A stretch of 9,026 bases of DNA from contig CASEGD010000037.1 of NCBI GenBank assembly GCA_949287345.1, forward strand, positions 1-9,026, given 5' to 3'. Of this stretch, positions 5,998 to 9,026 are shown piece after piece. Within the stretch, counting starts at the first letter, position 1. Each line of letters starts with the position of its first letter. Made by a program: the position numbers and the translations under genes. This DNA comes from an uncultured Phascolarctobacterium sp. GTDB taxonomy: Bacteria; Bacillota; Negativicutes; Acidaminococcales; Acidaminococcaceae. The notes beneath the pieces were generated by a model that saw nothing but the letters and a program-made list of their open reading frames with translations, was not told the origin of the DNA and did not search any database.

Positions 5998-6954
5998 ATG
6001 AAAATTGCTAAGTTTTTACTGTTGTTGATGGTGCTTTGTTTTACTGCAACTGCATATGCGGCAACGGTCACTGATAATGAACATGGTGTTTTAAAACTGG
6101 ACCGTAAAAATACCGATTTGCTGCCTGATAATTTCCGTACTTCCGGATATGCTTTTGAAAAAGAGCTTTTGCAGGGAGCAGAGCCTTCAAGAATAGGTAT
6201 GGAAGAACTGAATATTTCCGGCAGCAAAGCTTTTTCGGAACTGGAATATGCAGAAATTATTAAGCATATACCGGTTAAGCCGGAACTGATTTATGATGTT
6301 GACCTGCGCGGTGAAAGCCACGGTTATATTAACGGAAGTGTTGTAAGCTGGTATAAAGCCAATGACTGGGGTAACAAAGGCCGCGCCCATAACGAGATTG
6401 TGAGGAATGAGAAAAAACTGCTTGTGGAAATTGCCGCTGTGCCGTTTATTAATATTGGAATTTTAGGCGCGAATAAGGAAATTATACAAGGCAGGCAATA
6501 TACATGGCCGGTAGAAAGCGCAATTACTGAACAGGCTATGGCGGAAAAGCACGGTACAAAATATCTGCGACTTACTTTAACCGACCATTTAACGCCGCAC
6601 CATGCCGAAGTAGACCGTTTTATCCGGTTTTATAAAAATTTGCCGCAAGGTGCATGGCTGCATTTTCACTGCTTTGCAGGCAAAGGGCGTACCACAACCT
6701 TTATGGTGATGTATGATATGCTGAAAAATGCAGATAAGGTAAGTTTTGACGATATCGTTATGCGCCAGTTCTCCATCGGCGGCATTAACCTGACGGCGTA
6801 TAACCCCAATAAACCCGTCTGGCGGCAAAATGCCGTTACCGAACGAATTGAATTTTTAAAAGACTTTTACCAGTATGTAAAAACCAACCCCAAACTGCAA
6901 AAATCATGGACGCAATGGGCAACGGAAAACAACCTGCCCTTAGCGGCGGAATAA
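5998..6954 (+). CDS. Exported PTP-like inositol-polyphosphate phosphatase (phytase family)
   Basis: This is a 318-residue cysteine phosphatase related to the PhyA phytase of Selenomonas ruminantium. The N-terminus (Met-Lys-Ile-Ala-Lys, then a hydrophobic core) ends in Ala-Tyr-Ala at 19-21, a good signal peptidase site, so the enzyme is periplasmic or secreted. The P-loop is His224-Cys225-Phe-Ala-Gly-Lys-Gly-Arg231-Thr. The general acid loop is Leu-Thr-Asp196-His-Leu-Thr-Pro. The segment Leu-Pro-Gln-Gly-Ala-Trp-Leu-His-Phe-His just before the P-loop closely matches PhyA as I remember it. ATG 5998 is preferred over GTG 5989 because GGTGG (5988-5992) is correctly spaced and a clean signal peptide results. 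The P-loop has Phe and Lys where PhyA has Glu and Val, so the preferred substrate may differ from phytate. A terminator follows directly. Confidence 0.88.
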   Translation: MKIAKFLLLLMVLCFTATAYAATVTDNEHGVLKLDRKNTDLLPDNFRTSGYAFEKELLQGAEPSRIGMEELNISGSKAFSELEYAEIIKHIPVKPELIYDVDLRGESHGYINGSVVSWYKANDWGNKGRAHNEIVRNEKKLLVEIAAVPFINIGILGANKEIIQGRQYTWPVESAITEQAMAEKHGTKYLRLTLTDHLTPHHAEVDRFIRFYKNLPQGAWLHFHCFAGKGRTTTFMVMYDMLKNADKVSFDDIVMRQFSIGGINLTAYNPNKPVWRQNAVTERIEFLKDFYQYVKTNPKLQKSWTQWATENNLPLAAE

Positions 6955-6955
6955 C

Positions 6956-6990
6956 AAAAAGCCTTTTCCTTTACGGGAAGGGCTTTTTTA
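6956..6990 (+). terminator. Rho-independent terminator of the first gene string
   Basis: A stem-loop begins 2 nt after the phosphatase stop. AAAAAGCC plus TTTTCC pairs, with one small bulge, with GGAAGGGCTTTTTT around a TTTACG-type loop. A run of six to seven T's at 6983-6989 follows in the + direction. The A-run on the other side makes weak bidirectional function possible. Confidence 0.8.
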
Positions 6991-6991
6991 T

Positions 6992-7020
6992 CTGCATGGG
7001 CGAGTGAATTTTGGTATAAT
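6992..7020 (+). promoter_or_regulatory. Extended -10 promoter for the macro-domain gene
   Basis: TTGGTATAAT ends at 7020. It contains a consensus TATAAT (7015-7020) preceded by TG at 7012-7013, which is an extended -10. The -35 position (about 6992-6997, CTGCAT) is poor, as is common for extended -10 promoters. Transcription would start near 7027, about 24 nt before the chosen start codon. It lies directly after a terminator, so the macro/VWA pair forms its own transcription unit. Confidence 0.65.
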
Positions 7021-7050
7021 AATAAAAAAGATTGCAAAAGAGGTTTTATG

Positions 7051-8049
7051 ATGCCATTACAAATTATTGCTGCTAATATTACTAAAATGAAAGTTGATGC
7101 CATTGTTAATGCTGCCAACAATAGTTTGCTTGGTGGCGGCGGTGTGGACGGCGATATCCACAAAGCGGCAGGACCACAGCTTTTGGAAGAGTGCCGGAAG
7201 CTGAACGGCTGCAAAACGGGTCAGGCTAAAATAACCAAAGGTTACAACCTGCCTGCCAAATATATTATTCATACTGTTGGACCGCGTTGGATGGGCGGCA
7301 TTGTTGGTGAAAAAGAAGCACTTGTTTCCTGCTACCGTGAAAGTTTGAAATTGGCAGTAGAATATAATTGTGAGAGTATTGCTTTTCCGCTGATTTCATC
7401 AGGTGTCTACGGCTATCCCAAGGATAAGGCATTGGAAGTCGCAGTAAAAACAGCGGAAGAATTTTTACGCACGCATGACCTGGCTGTATATATTGTTATT
7501 TTTGATCGTAAGGCATATCGTATTGCCGGTTCATTGTATGACGCTATCGAAACATATCTTGATGAAAGCGAAATTGTTGAAGAAGCGCCGCGCCTGAGTA
7601 ATCTGCCGCCTTTAAAAATAAGTAAAAAGTTGCTTAATGCGACGGTTGCCGAAAAATGCTGCAAATATGAAAGCGCAGACAGTGGTCTGGAAGAACTTGT
7701 AAGTTACATCGACGAAAGTTTTACGGAAATGCTATTGCGCAAAATTGACGAAAAAGGTATAACTGACGCCGAATGTTACCATTTGGCTAACATCGACCGC
7801 AGGCTGTTTTATAAAATCCGCAAGGATAAAAATTACCGCCCCAGCAAGCAAACCGCCATTGCTTTTGCCATAGCGCTTAAGTTGCCGCTTGACGAAGCCA
7901 AGGAGCTGCTGACGAAAGCAGGCTTTGCGCTGTCGCCGTCGCAGGTGTTTGACAGGATTATTGAATTTTTCATTATCAACGGTAAATACGATATTTACGA
8001 AATAAACACCGCGTTGTTTGCGTTTGACCAGCCTTTGCTGGGTGCATAA
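7051..8049 (+). CDS. Macro-domain protein with C-terminal HTH-like helical domain
   Basis: This 332-residue protein has a macro domain at about 1-170, resembling YmdB-type ADP-ribose/O-acetyl-ADP-ribose processing domains. It shows Val-Asp-Ala-Ile-Val-Asn20-Ala-Ala-Asn23, Gly-Gly-Gly-Gly-Val-Asp33-Gly-Asp-Ile-His, His-Thr-Val-Gly-Pro and Ile-Ser-Ser-Gly-Val-Tyr-Gly-Tyr near 115-122. A charged linker (about 170-215) leads to a helical domain (about 216-332). It contains [12 protein letters not shown] and Tyr-Arg-Pro-Ser-Lys-Gln-Thr-Ala, which resembles an Xre-like HTH. The early Gly-Asp-Ile-Thr motif reads Ala-Asn9-Ile-Thr, so the usual adenine-contacting Asp is Asn. I chose ATG 7051 over the adjacent ATG 7048 because AGAGGT (7039-7044) is 6 nt from it and only 3 nt from the other. 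It may remove ADP-ribose marks or sense ADP-ribose and bind DNA or RNA. Both roles are inferred. Confidence 0.88.
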   Translation: MPLQIIAANITKMKVDAIVNAANNSLLGGGGVDGDIHKAAGPQLLEECRKLNGCKTGQAKITKGYNLPAKYIIHTVGPRWMGGIVGEKEALVSCYRESLKLAVEYNCESIAFPLISSGVYGYPKDKALEVAVKTAEEFLRTHDLAVYIVIFDRKAYRIAGSLYDAIETYLDESEIVEEAPRLSNLPPLKISKKLLNATVAEKCCKYESADSGLEELVSYIDESFTEMLLRKIDEKGITDAECYHLANIDRRLFYKIRKDKNYRPSKQTAIAFAIALKLPLDEAKELLTKAGFALSPSQVFDRIIEFFIINGKYDIYEINTALFAFDQPLLGA

Positions 8050-8052
8050 AAT

Positions 8053-8069
8053 GTCGCCTTGCGGGCGAC
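8053..8069 (+). repeat. Short GC-rich stem-loop after the macro-domain gene
   Basis: GTCGCC (8053-8058) and GGCGAC (8064-8069) form a perfect 6-bp stem with a TTGCG loop, 4 nt after the macro gene's stop. It has no T-run, so it is unlikely to be a terminator by itself. It may protect the 3' end of the first cistron. Confidence 0.5.
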
Positions 8070-8093
8070 CAAAAACGCCGCCGGAAATTTTAC

Positions 8094-8129
8094 AATATGG
8101 TTGTAAGCAGAAATGTTTACAGCCATATT
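8094..8129 (+). promoter_or_regulatory. Long inverted repeat upstream of the VWA gene
   Basis: AATATGGTTGTAA (8094-8106) pairs with TTACAGCCATATT (8117-8129) over 13 bp, with a single G-U pair and a 10-nt loop. It is followed by TTATTTT and then the SD GGAGGG (8137-8142). It may act as a terminator/attenuator that sets the ratio of macro to VWA protein, as an operator, or as a structure controlling access to the SD. The sequence does not decide between these. Confidence 0.55.
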
Positions 8130-8149
8130 TTATTTTGGAGGGCATTATT

Positions 8150-8794
8150 ATGAAACAAAATTTGACAGAACTCGTATTTATCCTTGACCGCAGCGGCTCG
8201 ATGGCGGGGCTTGAAGCGGATACTATCGGCGGTTTTAATGCCATGCTGCAAAAGCAGAAAAAGGCAGAGGGCGAAGCGCTGGTAACGACGGTGCTGTTCA
8301 ACCATGAAAGCAAAACCATCCACGACCGCGTGGCGATTGATAAAGTACCGCTGCTGACGGGAAAAGACTACTGCGTTGGCGGCTGCACGGCGCTGTTGGA
8401 TGCCGTCGGCGAAACGGTGGAGCATATTAAAAACATCCACAAATACGCGCGGGCGGGGGATGTGCCGCAGCATACGCTGTTTGTTATTACAACTGACGGC
8501 ATGGAAAACGCCAGCAGCAAATACAGCTGCGCGCAGGTTAAACGCCTGATTGAGCAGCAGAAAGAGCGCGGCTGGGAGTTTTTGTTCTTTGGAGCTAATA
8601 TCGACGCTGTTGATGTTGGCTGCGGTTTGGGCATTGCCAAAGAGCGCGTGGCAAATTTTAACAACGACGCTAAAGGCATCAACCTTAATTTTGTGGCAGT
8701 CAGCGAAGCCGTATCCTGTTTGCGTGCTGATAAGCCTTTAAAAGCAGACTGGAAAAAGAAAATCGACGAGGATTATAAAAAGAGGAAGAAATAA
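8150..8794 (+). CDS. Small cytosolic VWA-domain protein (TerY/YegL-like)
   Basis: This 214-residue protein is made almost entirely of one von Willebrand factor A domain. The metal-ion-dependent adhesion site is complete: Asp13-Arg-Ser15-Gly-Ser17 in the first strand-loop, Thr80 in Gly-Gly-Cys-Thr-Ala-Leu, and Asp116 in Ile-Thr-Thr-Asp-Gly-Met-Glu-Asn. It should bind Mg2+ and mediate protein-protein contacts. It has no signal peptide or membrane segment. The C-terminus is strongly basic (Lys-Lys-Arg-Lys-Lys). The start is ATG 8150, with GGAGGG (8137-8142) 7 nt away. An open frame reaching back to 8018 runs through the long inverted repeat and lacks VWA homology, so I rejected it. The layout resembles TerY/YegL proteins of stress operons. 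Pairing with a macro-domain protein suggests a shared pathway. The partner protein and ligand are unknown. Confidence 0.88.
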   Translation: MKQNLTELVFILDRSGSMAGLEADTIGGFNAMLQKQKKAEGEALVTTVLFNHESKTIHDRVAIDKVPLLTGKDYCVGGCTALLDAVGETVEHIKNIHKYARAGDVPQHTLFVITTDGMENASSKYSCAQVKRLIEQQKERGWEFLFFGANIDAVDVGCGLGIAKERVANFNNDAKGINLNFVAVSEAVSCLRADKPLKADWKKKIDEDYKKRKK

Positions 8795-8798
8795 AACC

Positions 8799-8871
8799 AA
8801 AAGATGCCTGCTGCAATTCCTGAGCCCGGAATTTCAAGTTCCGGGGGAGAAAAGCAGCAAGCATCTTTTTT
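8799..8871 (+). terminator. Complex bidirectional terminator with inner hairpin
   Basis: The outer stem AAAAGATGC/GCATCTTTT (8799-8807 with 8861-8869) continues after one mismatch into TGCTGC/GCAGCA (8809-8814 with 8854-8859). Inside is a hairpin CCCGGAA/TTCCGGG (8825-8831 with 8839-8845). Six T's follow on the + strand, and the A-rich left side gives a weaker T-run on the - strand. AATTCC (8815-8820) can also pair with GGAATT (8828-8833), which would exclude the inner hairpin. It ends the macro/VWA unit. The elaborate interior is more than a simple terminator needs. Confidence 0.8.
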
Positions 8872-8921
8872 ATAATATAACAAATGATTTTTGTTCTGTT
8901 AATACGATGTGCAAAAAATTC

Positions 8922-8951
8922 TTCAATTATACGGCAAAAATATGGTACAAT
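8922..8951 (+). promoter_or_regulatory. Candidate promoter for the gene entering at the right edge
   Basis: TATGGTACAAT holds an extended -10 (TG at 8943-8944, TACAAT at 8946-8951). The weak -35 candidate TTCAAT (8922-8927) lies 18 bp upstream. The surrounding 8872-9012 stretch is very AT-rich and contains no gene. This would leave a leader of roughly 50 nt before the ATG at 9013. Confidence 0.45.
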
Positions 8952-9012
8952 TTAATTAGTATTTAAAAATTTTTTAAAACTAAATTAAAATAAAACGAAA
9001 ACGGTGAAACGA

Positions 9013-9026
9013 ATGATTAATATCAG
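9013..9026 (+). CDS. Possible start of a truncated gene at the right edge
   Basis: ATG at 9013 begins an open frame (Met-Ile-Asn-Ile) that leaves the window after 14 bases. GGTGA at 9003-9007 is an acceptable SD 5 nt away, and a candidate promoter lies about 60 bp upstream. Nothing can be said about the product. Confidence 0.35.

Noticed and set aside
304..6954. A defence island or phage module in the first gene string
   Set aside because: Every gene belongs to a metabolic hydrolase, carbonic anhydrase or transporter family, and no nuclease, toxin or recombinase motif is present.
8018..8149. Upstream extension of the VWA protein to 8018
   Set aside because: It would overlap the macro gene's end and translate through the 13-bp stem-loop. 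ATG 8150 has a strong, well-spaced SD, and the VWA domain begins right after it.
1..9026. CRISPR array, insertion sequence, tRNA or rRNA
   Set aside because: I saw no regularly spaced repeats, transposase motifs, cloverleaf-like sequence with CCA-type end, or rRNA signature on either strand.

Overview
The window looks like chromosomal DNA from an anaerobic, diderm Firmicute of the Negativicutes (Selenomonas/Phascolarctobacterium/Acidaminococcus type). This is inferred from the PTP-like phytase gene (best known from Selenomonas), the AbgT/M20 cassette, the Shine-Dalgarno (SD) style and the moderate GC content. No rRNA or tRNA gene was found, so genus is not established. All genes read on the + strand.

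Layout. Positions 1-164 are the 3' end of a DUF3298/RsiV-type gene. A 139-bp gap holds a TATAAT box inside an inverted repeat, then a terminator-like hairpin. From 304 to 6954 runs a tightly packed gene string. It holds an AbgT-family transporter gene broken by a frameshift near 775-785, a 120-residue protein that is only an M20 'lid' (dimerisation) domain, a full-length M20 amidohydrolase, an exported DUF3089 serine hydrolase, an L-asparaginase, a beta-carbonic anhydrase and an exported PTP-like inositol-phosphate phosphatase. Three of the junctions overlap (ATGA, ATGA, 11 bp), so co-translation is likely. A terminator closes the string at about 6990.

The second unit (7015-8870) starts at an extended -10 promoter. 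It encodes a macro domain fused to a C-terminal helical, HTH-like domain, followed by a small cytosolic VWA (TerY/YegL-like) protein. The two genes are separated by a 13-bp stem-loop. An elaborate bidirectional terminator ends the unit, and a new promoter and start codon appear at the right edge.

How the genes fit together. The first unit looks like a scavenging cassette that cleaves amides (N-acyl or aminobenzoyl amino acids, asparagine), with exported hydrolases for esters and phosphates. The second looks like an ADP-ribose-linked stress or signalling pair.

The most interesting signal is the M20 pair. The full-length enzyme keeps its metal and catalytic residues but has lost the lid His (now Pro195) and the lid Asn (now Ala244). 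The separately encoded, translationally coupled lid protein keeps exactly these two (His16, Asn65) but has lost the lid Arg that the enzyme retains (Arg257). This complementary pattern suggests an obligate heteromeric M20 enzyme with a catalytic subunit and a minimal trans-acting lid subunit.
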